Shown piece after piece: positions 1 to 8,549 of a stretch of 64,000 bases of DNA. Source of the stretch: Gammaproteobacteria bacterium (GTDB taxonomy: Bacteria > Pseudomonadota > Gammaproteobacteria > Pseudomonadales > Oleiphilaceae); the NCBI GenBank assembly GCA_002747055.1, contig PDSQ01000034.1:1-64000 (forward strand). Direction: 5' to 3'. The translations under genes and the position numbers were made by a program. The notes below the pieces were generated by a model that was not told where the DNA came from, made no database searches, and worked only from the letters and a program-made list of their open reading frames with translations. Within the stretch, counting starts at the first letter, position 1. Every line of letters begins with the position of its first letter.

Positions 1-99
1 AAAAGCTTCAAGTTGTTTTTTATTCATTTTCCTGCCTTTCCTTAACCCTGTAACTAGGGTACTAGTGAAAGGCAGTTACACAAAATAAATTACAGTCTC

Positions 100-324
100 T
101 ACAAGTACCTTGGCTCCTTTGAACTCATCAACAAAGGAGAACAGCAACTTCTCAATGAACGGGGATTCCCCTCAGGCAAAGGCTTCCCTTTTAACCCGAA
201 TATCGTCCATCATATTAGAGAAGATTATTAGCTTACGAGTCGTTATGACCGGCTCCGTGAACGCCATCTGCTCACCGTGGAAGAAATTGCCAAACGCCTC
301 ACCCGATATGGATACGCCGGTTAA
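100..324 (+). pseudogene. Remnant of a serine-recombinase-like protein (C-terminal part)
   Basis: One forward frame reads continuously as a recombinase/invertase-like C-terminus: a stretch ending NPNIVHHIRED, then a stop, then SRYDRLRERHLLTVEEIAKRL, which resembles the helix-turn-helix tail of large serine recombinases. The in-frame stop near 229 and a second stop after RYGYAG near 322 break it, and no catalytic domain lies to the left within the window. It is the first of several decayed mobile-element pieces here. The family call rests on remembered sequence pattern only. Confidence 0.4.
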
Positions 325-406
325 ATATCAGCATCATCCATTAAAAAAAGCAATGAGAACAAAACACAAGAAATCAACTTCTACCGCAACTACCTAAAGA
401 GGTGCA

Positions 407-955
407 TTATGAAACATGACTCTTTTCATTTCCTCTGGCGACGGCGATAGGTCGAGGTTCAAACCGGTAATGAGCTGAAAGTGACAGCAAGACAGGGTGG
501 CAACGAATGGCATCACCTTGCCGCTCTATAACGGCCGACTTTAAATTATCGTAAAGTAATACTTTGGGTAGCCCCTGCCATGAATTGAATGTCGCCAGAT
601 GACTATGCAAAAAATTCTCCATCTGCTGATTCAGGTAGAAGCGCAGAAAGATCTGTCGTGACCAGCTCAACACCATGACAAATGCCATTAATGGCCGTTT
701 GGCTTTACCGATGTGCATGTAACCGAAATGCCCCCAGTCCACTTGTGCCTGTTCACCAGGTAATGTGCGCAAGCGTAAATAGGCTTCTGCCGGCTTTCGC
801 GGTCTTAACTGACTGATACGTTGTCGAAACTGGCTGGCTCCTCCGGGATAACCTCGCTGCTTTGCCATTTCATATAGGCGGGCTGCGGTCAATGTGGGGT
901 AAGCGTTAAGTGTCTCGTAAATAAGGGAAGTAGGGATCGATATGGCGTCATACCT
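407..955 (-). pseudogene. IS21-family transposase IstA fragment
   Basis: The reverse strand encodes an integrase-core segment typical of IstA: a conserved approach region ([20 protein letters not shown]), the first catalytic Asp in QVDWGHF, and the second in LYDNLKSAV. The frame can be followed upstream of the first ATG (892) to about 955, where an in-frame stop cuts it, so the N-terminal DNA-binding half is missing. The end, [10 protein letters not shown], breaks off where intact IstA continues GNEKGRVER, so the C-terminal third and any istB are also gone. Non-functional remnant. Confidence 0.75.
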
Positions 956-1180
956 TTCTCAACGACACTTCTTGTTATAGCTCTTCGCTTGAAATTTTTT
1001 CTGGAAATGAAAACTTGAAATACTGGTAACAGTTTTTCTCGATTAAAAACTGCGGCAGATATGGGCGGGGTTTGAGTGGTGATTACAGAAGGAGCCAGTA
1101 TACTATTTTTGGTCGAATTTATCTCCCTGAAATGGGGGATTTTAATAAAATTCATAAGGTTGGGTGTTTTTCAGGGGCGA

Positions 1181-1294
1181 CTAAATAAGGTCGTGTTTTT
1201 TGCAAAAGGACGCTTGGGAAATACGGGATAATTTCCAGGCCGTTACTTGCTGCATCCAGTAGGTGTGTAGTTCTTCAGGTTGGTTGTTGTCCAT
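1181..1294 (-). pseudogene. IS66-family TnpA (accessory protein) N-terminal fragment
   Basis: A 37-codon reverse reading frame starts with ATG at 1294 behind a good ribosome site (caggag). Its product has the typical IS66 TnpA beginning: an acidic start, then YWMQQVTAWKLSRISQASFC and KKHDL. Intact TnpA continues with a Tyr-Trp-Arg-Lys segment and a C-terminal tail; here a stop follows immediately after HDLI. Only the helix-turn-helix N-terminus survives. It points away from the tnpB and tnpC pieces to the right, so it probably comes from a different IS66 copy. Confidence 0.55.
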
Positions 1295-1413
1295 GATTGT
1301 CTCCTGCGTGGGTGAACAGGAGAAATTGTCCGGCAGGAGGGGAGCTAATAAAAGATGCTGATTTGTAACCGTTCAAACCAAGACGTAATTTAATCCCCGC
1401 TTTCACAAGAGTT

Positions 1414-1512
1414 ATGAGAAAGTCGTATGACGGGTTAATTGCGCTGGCTAAAAACCAACTGGGCGAGGAGCCGCTCAGCGGTCATTTGTTTGTTTTCTTT
1501 AGGAGAAAATGA
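1414..1512 (+). pseudogene. IS66-family TnpB fragment
   Basis: A 32-residue frame reads MRKSYDGLIALAKNQLGE followed by EPLSGHLFVFFRRK. This matches the central core of the IS66 TnpB (Orf2) protein, whose hallmark is MRKSFDGL...PLSGHLFVF. The C-terminal part is lost at the TGA at 1510. It lies just upstream of a tnpC fragment in the same orientation, in the normal tnpB-tnpC order. Confidence 0.6.
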
Positions 1513-1569
1513 CTGCCAGAAAGCGATTTTATCGAGCATGATCAGGGCGATAAGGGTATAACGTGTACC

Positions 1570-2022
1570 ATGATTTCAGCATCCAGACCCACTAGACCAG
1601 ACACGGCGCAACTCCTTTGCGAGGTGGCTTCTCTGCTCAAAGAGAATGCACAACAAGCCGAACGGGCACATACAAGAAGGTACGTTGAAAAGGCATTGAT
1701 CCTGGAGCCGGAAGCCGCTGGTGAAGCGCTGGCGATGATTGGTGCCTTGTATCGGCATGAAGAGCAGATCCGAAATAGTAAATTAACAGGCTGGGCCAAG
1801 AAGGAGTATCGGCAAATTCACAGCACACCTGTGGTCGACACATTTTGGTTGTGGTGTAAAAAGCAGTGTCAGCGATTAGATCTTACCCCGACCAATCCGT
1901 TGAGTAATGCACTGAACTATGCCATGAGTCGAGTTGAATCTCTTGAAGTGTTTTTAACTGATCCCGATGAAGAGGAAATTTTCCGAAAACCCGATGCGTT
2001 CAGTGGTGGAAAGCGTAAATGA
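1570..2022 (+). pseudogene. IS66-family transposase TnpC, internally deleted
   Basis: A 150-residue product begins with a short TnpC-like N-terminus (RPDTAQLLCEVASLLKEN) and jumps to the C-terminal region: EPEAAGEALAMIGALYRHEE, then PVVDTFWLWCKKQC, PTNPLSNALNYAMSR and FLTDPD. Full TnpC is about 500 residues, so most of the zinc-finger and DDE catalytic core is missing, and homology stops after FLTDPD. The tail EEEIFRKPDAFSGGKRK is not family-like. A 27-codon ORF overlaps the end (2021-2104) and is not recognised. The join could be a single large deletion. Confidence 0.65.
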
Positions 2023-2165
2023 ATATTGATGATCTCACTATGGAACAGTTGCTTGAATTGAACCAGAATCAAAGACGTATAGTCAATGACGTCTTGGTCT
2101 GAGCGGTTACCTTCCAATGACCCAGTCTGAGGGTTAGAGACAGTCGGCTACCCGATTGTTATGTT

Positions 2166-2453
2166 TTATGCTGCAACTAATGATTTAACATGAAGCTCTT
2201 TACGATGAGCTTCAGCTTGCCATAAATCATATTGAGTTTGCTGGTTCATCCAGCTTTCAGATGAAGTATTGAATGCAATAGAAAGCCTTACAGCCATTTC
2301 AGGACTGATTCCTGCTTTACCATTAATTATGCTGGATAAAGTTTTTCTGCTGACACCTAAAGCCTCTGCTGCTGCAGTAATACTTAACTCTAAAGGTTCA
2401 AGGCAGAGCTCTTTGATAATTTCACCTGGATGCGGTGGGTTGTGCATAAGCAT
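2166..2453 (-). CDS. higA: HigA-type antitoxin, XRE/HTH family
   Basis: A 95-residue protein with the HigA/VapI signature: [22 protein letters not shown] opening the helix-turn-helix, then [26 protein letters not shown] and the [16 protein letters not shown] segment. Antitoxins of this group bind the partner RelE-like toxin and repress their own promoter. The gene lies 9 bases after the toxin gene on the same strand, giving the toxin-first order typical of higBA. Both genes appear intact although surrounded by decayed transposons. Confidence in the family is high; activity is inferred. Confidence 0.9.
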   Translation of the reverse strand: MLMHNPPHPGEIIKELCLEPLELSITAAAEALGVSRKTLSSIINGKAGISPEMAVRLSIAFNTSSESWMNQQTQYDLWQAEAHRKELHVKSLVAA

Positions 2454-2462
2454 AATGTCACC

Positions 2463-2741
2463 TCAGTGATAATCTTCGTAATTGACTATTTCTGCGTGCT
2501 CACTGTTAAAGCGAAAAGTAACTCTCCAATTACCGCTAACACGAACAGACCATAGATCAGCTCTATGACCAGTTAGAGGGTGCAAAAATAATCCGGGCAG
2601 ATTCATATCGTTTGGTGATGTAGAAGCATTTAAACGGCCTAGAATGAGCTTTAGCCGTTTGGAGTGCTTTACTTGAATGCTGGAGAGTTTTCCTGTTTTG
2701 AAAAACTTCTCCAGGCCTTTATGTTTAAACGATAAAATCAT
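2463..2741 (-). CDS. higB: HigB-type toxin, RelE/ParE superfamily mRNA interferase
   Basis: About 92 residues, beginning MILSFKHKGLEKFFKTG when read from the ATG at 2741. An upstream TTG at 2750 is possible, but homologues start at this Met. Family marks are the early KGLEKFFKTG, the LPGLFLHPLTG stretch, and the C-terminal WRVTFRF...IVNYEDYH typical of HigB. Such toxins cleave mRNA at the ribosome and are neutralised by HigA, encoded immediately downstream. The gene is complete. It sits between an IS66 remnant and a group II intron remnant, consistent with arrival as mobile cargo. Confidence 0.9.
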   Translation of the reverse strand: MILSFKHKGLEKFFKTGKLSSIQVKHSKRLKLILGRLNASTSPNDMNLPGLFLHPLTGHRADLWSVRVSGNWRVTFRFNSEHAEIVNYEDYH

Positions 2742-2803
2742 AGCTAACAAGTGTAACTCGATACGACACAGGTTGCAATTCTGATTTTACATATAATGCC
2801 TGA

Positions 2804-3105
2804 ATGGCGAACGTTATGCTCGACCCATTGGACAAAGAACTGGAAAATCGAGGCCACAAGTTTGCCCGCTACGCGGACGACTTCACGATACTCGTGAGGT
2901 CAGATCATGCCGGTGAGCGTGTGCTCAAAACGCCGGGGATTAATCAGGCATTATCCAATGCTTACCTAAAATCTGAGGGGTTATACGTGTTGCGTGGTGG
3001 TTGGATCAAGCTTCACTATTCTGAGTGAAACGCCCAGTGCGGACCCGCATGCAGGATGTTGTGGGGACGGGAGGTTAGACACCTCCGGTTACCCGATTCG
3101 AATTG
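2804..3105 (+). pseudogene. Degenerate group II intron: reverse-transcriptase pieces plus 3' end
   Basis: The 74-residue frame joins two separated parts of a group II intron-encoded protein. ANVMLDPLDKELENRGHKFA plus RYADD is the RT catalytic motif block. TPGINQALSNAYLKSEGL and WIKLHY are the far C-terminus. Several hundred residues between them are deleted. Downstream DNA (about 3030-3100) resembles the conserved 3' end of bacterial group II introns, with a GC-rich paired segment and a terminal ctccggttacccgatt. A similar end, cggctacccgatt, occurs at about 2145-2158, hinting at a second copy. It cannot splice or mobilise itself. Confidence 0.65.
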
Positions 3106-3108
3106 GAT

Positions 3109-3398
3109 TTCGCCCCAGTGAGGCAATGCCTGCCATTTTTCTCTACCGTGACCCGGTCGATTTCAGAAAAAGCATTCGAGGGCTGGCCGCTTTCGTTGAA
3201 CAGGAGCTGGAGCATAATCCATTTAGCGGTGCGCTCTATGCTTTCACCAATCGACAACGCAATAAAATCAAATGCCTTTTCCGGGAGGACAATCGTTTTG
3301 TCTTCTATTACAAATCGCTGGCTGAAAAAGAGCATCAGTTAGAAGAAAAAGACACTTTCCTTTATGATTGGCAACCTGAGACTGATACTGGATGTTGA
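3109..3398 (+). pseudogene. IS66-family TnpB-like fragment, second copy
   Basis: From about 3126 the frame reads MPAIFLYRDPVDFRKSIRGL, then FVEQELEHNPFSGALYAF, NRQRNKIK and FVFYYKSL. This covers nearly all of the small IS66 TnpB (Orf2) protein, with diverged residues (DFRKSIRGL instead of DMRKSFDGL). The frame opens upstream inside the group II intron 3' end and continues into a non-homologous tail (EKEHQLEEKD onwards). No tnpA or tnpC accompanies it. It differs clearly from the fragment at 1414-1512, so two IS66 lineages are represented. Confidence 0.6.
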
Positions 3399-3400
3399 AG

Positions 3401-3688
3401 TCAGGCCAGGCATGGAGCAAAAGGGTTGGAGGGTTGGGAAGCGAAGGAGACCCAGTTACAGTTTCAGGGCCGATAGCGGTGGGCATCTATTGCCTGATTC
3501 CGCAACTTTGGTTGTTCGGTGATCCGTATTTACGTGATGTTACCAATCTAGCGCTGCTCGTAACAAAAAGTGACATAAGCTAAACAGAAGATTCCGGATT
3601 TATGGGCAATAATTGTAAGCGTAAAGGATGACTCCTTGGGTTGTAGTTCTATTGAACTTTTCCTTGTTTCATTTTTCTCTATTTATTC
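3401..3688. other. Non-coding stretch between IS remnants and a terminator
   Basis: No gene is supported. A 63-codon frame (3392-3583) has no recognisable motif and an unlikely composition. This is probably the worn edge of the mobile-element region. Confidence 0.4.
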
Positions 3689-3717
3689 AGGGTTCTATCG
3701 TTAGAACCCTTTTTTTT
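3689..3717 (+). terminator. Rho-independent terminator
   Basis: A perfect 9-bp stem, agggttcta/tagaaccct, with a TCGT loop is followed by seven T residues. It faces right, but the gene it once served is no longer present to the left, which suggests that gene was removed by the mobile-element activity. Confidence 0.85.
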
Positions 3718-3990
3718 GCCTAAGCAAAACCCTCTTTTTCGCCGGATCGATGCTGTAATTGTGGCGACTATTTTGTATAAAAAGCGTATCCTTCCATGGG
3801 TGACAGTTCCACTTGATTTATCTGAAAAACAGACCTTCCGGTTATTTCAATGCTCGCCTGATTTGCATTATTATGCCTGATTTATCAGATAGATCAGGAG
3901 CAGTTGTAAAAGACAAAAAGCCACCTGTGATGGGCAAAAACCACAATCATCTGATTGGCTTCTGTTGAGAAATACCGAAAAGGAAATGCG
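3718..3990. other. Upstream region of the EamA transporter gene
   Basis: About 270 bases without a gene. It should hold the promoter of the downstream transporter, but I see no clear -35/-10 pair. A good ribosome site (aaagga) lies 7 bases before the ATG at 3991. Confidence 0.4.
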
Positions 3991-4905
3991 ATGAAGGGTT
4001 CTAGTTTGGTTCGGGCTCATGCGGCGCTGTTGGTAGCCATGGTGTTGTGGGGGAGTTCGTTTGTTGCGCTAAAATTTGCGGTCAATGAATTGGCGCCAAT
4101 GATAGTGGTTTTTATGCGATTTTTGATTGGAGCGACGGCGTTTCTGGTCGCCTGGTTATGGATTGACCCAAAAGTTGACTACAGAACAGGCGACTGGAAG
4201 TTTTTGCTTGGTATGGTGTTGTTTGAGCCTTGTCTCTATTTTATTTTTGAGGCACAGGCGTTGAAATTTACCAGCGCCGGGCAGGCCGGGATGGTGACGG
4301 CGATGCTGCCGTTGATGGTAGCGCTTTCCGCTTACCTGTTCTTTGCTGAAACCAGCACAAAGAGACAATGGTTTGGCTTTCTGATTGCTGTTCTGGGAGT
4401 GATGCTGATGACGGTGACAGGAGAAGACGACAAGCAGGCACCGAACCCCGTATTAGGTAATTTTCTTGAGTTCCTGGCCATGTGCAGTGCGGTCGGTTAC
4501 ACCCTAATGGTTAAATATCTGGTGCAACAATATTCCGCTTTCTTGTTAACCGCGTTACAAAGTTTCGTTGGCGTCATTTTTTTCGCCCCTTTTGCGTTCG
4601 CTTCCGATTGGCCCGAATCAATATCCATTGATTTGATCGGCACCCTGTTTTACCTCGGGTTGGGTGTTACCCTTGGTGCCTATGGTCTTTTTAACTATGG
4701 TCTGGGTCACTTGTCGGCAACGGCGGCGGCGAGTTACACAAATTTATTGCCGGTTATTTCCCTTGTTTTCTCGGTAGGCTTACTTGGAGAACAAATTGCC
4801 GCCTTGCAGTGGGGGGCGATTATTCTGGTTATTTTGGGTGTCGTGCTCAGTCAGCCGCGTCGATCCAGGCTGGCCGGTGAGGCGCCTCCGGCCGTTACCG
4901 GATAA
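3991..4905 (+). CDS. EamA-family (DMT superfamily) transporter
   Basis: A 304-residue integral membrane protein with about ten hydrophobic helices in two homologous five-helix halves, the EamA layout of the drug/metabolite transporter superfamily. Family marks include LWGSSFVALKF in helix 1, QALKFTSAGQAGMVTAMLPL at the end of the first repeat, and GHLSATAAASYTNLLPVISL in the second. Members export or import small metabolites such as amino acids; the substrate cannot be read from the sequence. The ATG at 3991 follows the ribosome site aaagga; an in-frame start at 3955 has none. The stop abuts the stop-side end of the convergent TIGR02647 gene. Confidence 0.9.
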   Translation: MKGSSLVRAHAALLVAMVLWGSSFVALKFAVNELAPMIVVFMRFLIGATAFLVAWLWIDPKVDYRTGDWKFLLGMVLFEPCLYFIFEAQALKFTSAGQAGMVTAMLPLMVALSAYLFFAETSTKRQWFGFLIAVLGVMLMTVTGEDDKQAPNPVLGNFLEFLAMCSAVGYTLMVKYLVQQYSAFLLTALQSFVGVIFFAPFAFASDWPESISIDLIGTLFYLGLGVTLGAYGLFNYGLGHLSATAAASYTNLLPVISLVFSVGLLGEQIAALQWGAIILVILGVVLSQPRRSRLAGEAPPAVTG

Positions 4906-5184
4906 TTACGAAGCGTTAGTGTTGTTTTCAGTGTGTGGGTGGCTGGCCTCTCCCAGCGTGAGCATATTGTATAGTCCTTGTGCATGTTCGGCCGTTTCGA
5001 CTCCCAGGAAGGTCAGGTAACCACCATCAGGTCGGGTTATCAGACCCTTGGCGTGGAGCCGCTTGGCCGCATCTTTGGTCGCTTGTGTTGCCGTCGAGTG
5101 GACTTTTATACCGTCCAGCATGGTGCTGCGCCTGAACTGCATCAGTATATTTATTTCATCTACAATGTCTTTGCTGAGGGACAT
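4906..5184 (-). CDS. TIGR02647 family protein
   Basis: A 92-residue protein of a conserved gammaproteobacterial family. Hallmarks are ILMQFRRSTMLDGIKVHSTA near the N-terminus and the LITRPDGGYLTFLGVETAEHAQ block. The pattern resembles a small winged-helix domain with a wing (RPDGGYLT), so DNA binding has been proposed for the family, but the function is unknown. MSLSKDIVDE at 5184 is preferred to the Met one codon earlier. Convergent with the EamA gene with no gap and no visible terminator between them. Confidence 0.75.
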   Translation of the reverse strand: MSLSKDIVDEINILMQFRRSTMLDGIKVHSTATQATKDAAKRLHAKGLITRPDGGYLTFLGVETAEHAQGLYNMLTLGEASHPHTENNTNAS

Positions 5185-5335
5185 CAATTGCTCCTGGTAA
5201 CTGGTTTGTTGATAATTGTCGTGCCGGTAATGGTTGGGGTCGTTATCATTTTTGCCTTAGCGGCGGTTTGCCGACAAGCACGGTAAACCAGGCTGGTAAC
5301 AACAAAACTATCGACCGTGATCATAGTGTAACTTG

Positions 5336-5341
5336 TTATAA
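5336..5341 (+). promoter_or_regulatory. Candidate -10 box (TATAAT) of dbpA
   Basis: A perfect TATAAT overlaps the first in-frame ATG (5341) of the dbpA reading frame. A tcgacc sequence about 20 bases upstream is a weak -35. If this box is used, transcription begins near 5348 and translation cannot start at 5341, which supports the GTG at 5389. Confidence 0.45.
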
Positions 5342-5388
5342 TGACATTACTACCCCTATCAGCGAATCTTTTTTCAAGCAGGTTCTTC

Positions 5389-6762
5389 GTGACGACAAAA
5401 CCCTTCAGTCAGCTATCCCTGTCTCCCGCGTTACTCAACAATCTGGCGTCACTGGGATATCACTCGATGACAGAAATTCAGGCCGAAAGCCTGCCGCATA
5501 CATTGGCCGGGCGGGATATCATTGCTAGAGCAAAAACTGGGAGCGGCAAAACAGCGGCATTCTCTTTGGCCTTGCTTAACCGGGTCAATCCAAAAAACTT
5601 TGCGGTCCAGGCTTTGGTTATTTGCCCGACACGGGAGTTGAGCGCTCAGGTCGCTGAAGAAACCCGGCGGCTGGCAAGGCAGATACCTAATATCAAGGTA
5701 TTGACACTTTGCGGCGGCCAACCCATTGGTCCGCAGATAGGCTCACTGGAATTTGGTGCCCATATTGTTATCGGCACGCCCGGACGCCTGCAAGATCACC
5801 TTCGAAAGCGAACCTTGAACATCGATCAGGTGACTACACTGGTTTTGGACGAGGCTGATCGAATGCTCGATATGGGCTTTATCGAGGCCATCAAAGCCAT
5901 TGCCAGCCAAATTCCAGACAAGCGACAAACACTGCTGTTCTCGGCAACCTACCCGGATGATATTCGATCGCTAAGTGGCCAGTTTCAGGTGAATCCGGTT
6001 ATGGTGACAGTAGAGAGTGTTCATGCCAGCGATCATATTCAACAAAGTTTCTATCGTTGTCAGCAGAAAACGAAATTGCAGGCGTTATCAGGCGTTCTGG
6101 CAAAGTATCGGCCTGGCCATGCGGTGGTATTCTGCAATACCAAGTTAACTTGCGCGGAGGTTTGGCAATATTTGCGGGATTCAGGTTACCAGGCGCTGTC
6201 TCTGCAGGGAGATATGCAGCAAAAAGACCGGGATCAAACGTTGGTCAGGTTTTCTCACCGGAGTATAACCATGCTGGTGGCCACAGATGTGGCAGCGCGG
6301 GGAATCGACATTGACGATCTGGATGCAGTGGTTAACTATGATCTGCCCAAAGACACAGATGTATATACCCACCGAATTGGCAGAACCGGTCGGGCTGGTA
6401 AAGCCGGTGTCGCGATCAGCCTGATGACCGAGCCGGATCATTGGCGTTATGAGCGCATCATCGAAGCTATGAATCTGACTGTTCTGGATGCGGGAACGCT
6501 GGTGGATAAAACCCGTTTTCCATGTGCTCCGTCGATGGTGACATTCAGTATCGATGCCGGTAAAAAGCAAAAAATTCGCGCCACCGATATACTGGGCGCC
6601 CTGACTGGCACGGTCGGGCTTGCCGGTGATGATGTCGGAAAGATATCCATTTTCCCTTTTGTCTCTTATGTGTCTGTGAAGAGGGGGGTGGCAAAGCGAG
6701 CGCTGGCCGGTCTACAAAAAGGTAAAATCAAGGGACGCAACCTTAAAGCGAGACGTTGTTAG
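5389..6762 (+). CDS. dbpA: ATP-dependent RNA helicase DbpA
   Basis: A DEAD-box helicase of about 457 residues. It has the Q-motif region (GYHSMTEIQAESLP), Walker A AKTGSGKT (about 48-55), DEAD (154-157), SAT in LLFSATYP, and the helicase C motifs including ATDVAARGIDI and HRIGRTGRAG. The C-terminal domain with KISIFPFVSYVSVKRGVA and KGKIKGRNLKARR is the DbpA-specific RNA-binding domain that docks on 23S rRNA hairpin 92, so the role is late 50S subunit assembly. The GTG at 5389 is chosen because DbpA proteins start shortly before the Q motif and the ATG at 5341 lies in a TATAAT box. Monocistronic. Confidence 0.93.
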   Translation: MTTKPFSQLSLSPALLNNLASLGYHSMTEIQAESLPHTLAGRDIIARAKTGSGKTAAFSLALLNRVNPKNFAVQALVICPTRELSAQVAEETRRLARQIPNIKVLTLCGGQPIGPQIGSLEFGAHIVIGTPGRLQDHLRKRTLNIDQVTTLVLDEADRMLDMGFIEAIKAIASQIPDKRQTLLFSATYPDDIRSLSGQFQVNPVMVTVESVHASDHIQQSFYRCQQKTKLQALSGVLAKYRPGHAVVFCNTKLTCAEVWQYLRDSGYQALSLQGDMQQKDRDQTLVRFSHRSITMLVATDVAARGIDIDDLDAVVNYDLPKDTDVYTHRIGRTGRAGKAGVAISLMTEPDHWRYERIIEAMNLTVLDAGTLVDKTRFPCAPSMVTFSIDAGKKQKIRATDILGALTGTVGLAGDDVGKISIFPFVSYVSVKRGVAKRALAGLQKGKIKGRNLKARRC

Positions 6763-6873
6763 ATTTAGTTCTGGCCGTCAAATGGACTCAATTCATAATG
6801 ATCCGGCTTGACTGGATAAATACGAGGCTGACCGGTACAATTTCTGCCGAATTAATAAAAGGAATTGGCTCAA

Positions 6874-7449
6874 GTGATTATTCGACTCCCCCTTGTCATT
6901 ATTGTTATTGCGACTTTACTCGCTGGTTGCTCCAGCAGAGAAATACAAAACAGTCTGACCGGCTCCACAGCGCAACGGTTAGTATCTCACAGCATAGATG
7001 ATTTGATCGTTCAGTTACCGGAAAACGAGTTTGCCAGGTTAGCGGGTAAATCAGTCTATGTCGTCTCTCACTTTCTCTATGATTCAGCGTTAAAGAACTA
7101 TGCCGATCAAAGGCTGGTTTTTGAGCTGGAAAACGAATACAAGGCAAAGGTGGTTACCGAAATCGCCAAAGCAGATAGAGTGTTAACCATTTTTTATACC
7201 TCGTTAGCAACGGATTTGGATAACTTCGGTTTTACCATTCCGATTGGTTACGTACCTGGAATGGCCGATGGTGCTCATCTGAATGTGATAACCCTGGAAA
7301 AATTTCATGGCATCGCGGAATTGTATTATTACCTGGGAGAGCAGAATCAACAGCGAAGAGGCAAAACGGTGCAAGCGGTCGTGAAAACAGATGCATTGGG
7401 TTTACCCTTTATTACGATACCCTTGTCAAATATCGATAGAGCGGAATAA
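6874..7449 (+). CDS. Predicted lipoprotein of unknown function
   Basis: About 191 residues. Starting at the GTG at 6874 gives a hydrophobic signal ending in the lipobox LLAGC with the acylated Cys at about position 19, so the product is probably membrane-anchored. A TTG at 6865 is also in frame but sits only one base after the ribosome site aaagga. The mature part is rich in charged beta-strand-like segments (VQLPENEFARLAGKSVYVVS, AKADRVLTIFYTSLATD) and recalls outer-membrane or periplasmic proteins, but I do not recognise a family. It lies 110 bases downstream of dbpA in the same direction; no shared role is evident. Confidence 0.7.
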   Translation: MIIRLPLVIIVIATLLAGCSSREIQNSLTGSTAQRLVSHSIDDLIVQLPENEFARLAGKSVYVVSHFLYDSALKNYADQRLVFELENEYKAKVVTEIAKADRVLTIFYTSLATDLDNFGFTIPIGYVPGMADGAHLNVITLEKFHGIAELYYYLGEQNQQRRGKTVQAVVKTDALGLPFITIPLSNIDRAE

Positions 7450-7658
7450 TCTGCTCATTGACTCGCCTGCACCCATATCTTCAGGTCGAGTTTAACCATC
7501 CGGTTCAATAATTTGGTGAATTGATTTATGCCATAATCAGAAATAATCCATATTTCTGGCTATTTTTGCGATGCCGGGATGGAGAATAACGACAAAGGGA
7601 TTAAACTGAACGTTTTTACTTCTCAAATACCACTCAAACCAAAAAAGGATATAGAGTT

Positions 7659-8081
7659 ATGTCAACATCAGAATATCATGTGCAGGATAAGAGATTGCTT
7701 GACTGGAGCGAACGAGCGATAGCGCACCAGGTTGTTTTCGAGACACGTGTCTTGAAAAACCTGAATGAGGGGGGGTGGAAATCCCGGCTGTTTCTTCGAC
7801 ATATTTTGACAACCGAGGTCGGGAAACAGACCGATACTTCGGTACTGAAACACTCAGAAGCGCTGATGATAGAGTTTGGCGCCATGGGTCGGAAATGTTC
7901 TGCAGTACTTTTTTCAGAGATCGCCACAGTGGCGTTGTTTGTCGATATTTCAGACGAAGAGGTTGAGCTGATAGGTTTTCATGATCCTGACGGATTTTGG
8001 CAGTACCTGGATAGCTTCCCGAATTGGTATAAATTTATGACATCGAATTGTCCAAGAGCCGCATATTGGAGGAATCGGTAG
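7659..8081 (+). CDS. Hypothetical protein
   Basis: A 140-residue soluble protein with a good ribosome site (aaggata) before the ATG. The composition is ordinary for a coding gene. It has no signal peptide, membrane helix or repeat. The central part (ALMIEFGAMGRKCSAVLFSEIATVALFVDISDEEVELIGF, quoted only to mark the region at about 68-108) alternates hydrophobic strands with acidic turns. I recognise no family. A 209-base gap separates it from the upstream lipoprotein gene, and about 470 bases lie between it and the next gene, so it is probably a single-gene unit. Confidence 0.6.
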   Translation: MSTSEYHVQDKRLLDWSERAIAHQVVFETRVLKNLNEGGWKSRLFLRHILTTEVGKQTDTSVLKHSEALMIEFGAMGRKCSAVLFSEIATVALFVDISDEEVELIGFHDPDGFWQYLDSFPNWYKFMTSNCPRAAYWRNR

Positions 8082-8267
8082 GATTCTGGTTATAGATACT
8101 TGCCATAATGTGTGTTCAGTTACAGGTTGGGTATTTTCAATAAATAAAGCTGGCCTTTGGCAATGTGAATGAGTATCGTTTGTAATCTGCCGATTGCAAA
8201 GTCAGTATTTGTGAACACCAGGGTATTCTAGAAAGATTTTGTCATTCTGTGTCGATCAGTAACTGAA

Positions 8268-8545
8268 GAACCTCACACCCTGTCTTGGAGGACGGAGCTT
8301 GCAGGAAGCTCGACTTTACCCGCCTTGGCGGGGCGGCAGGTAACTGCTATCCTGTCATCAGGCAAGGCGGCCGGCGGGTCGTGTCGATAATAACACCCGC
8401 AACCCGAGCGCATATTCCTGCACCGCGTGATCGGGTCATACTTGTTAGTTACCAAGATAGCTAGTCAATTGGAGGAGTCGAGAAACAGGCTGCCTGACGG
8501 CAGGTGCTATCCCTCCCCTCCGATAAGGAAGGGGCTCTCGCACGA
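8268..8545. repeat. Hairpin-rich GC island upstream of the nitronate monooxygenase gene
   Basis: The 470-base gap after 8081 contains several small perfect inverted repeats: gagctt/aagctc (8295-8311), cccgcc/ggcggg with a 2-base loop (8319-8332), ctgcc/ggcag (8490-8503), and cccctcc paired with a GGAAGGGG-like arm (8515-8534). A short direct motif, cggcaggt plus gctatcc, occurs twice (8334-8352 and 8498-8512). It is GC-richer than its surroundings. It could be a REP-like element or a structured leader; no known RNA family is recognised. Confidence 0.4.
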
Positions 8546-8549
8546 AAAT

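Noticed and set aside
2021..2104. 27-codon ORF after the tnpC fragment
   Set aside because: Too short and without a recognisable family; it may be a leftover of a gene start.
3392..3583. 63-codon frame after the second tnpB fragment
   Set aside because: No motif or ribosome site; composition unlike neighbouring genes.
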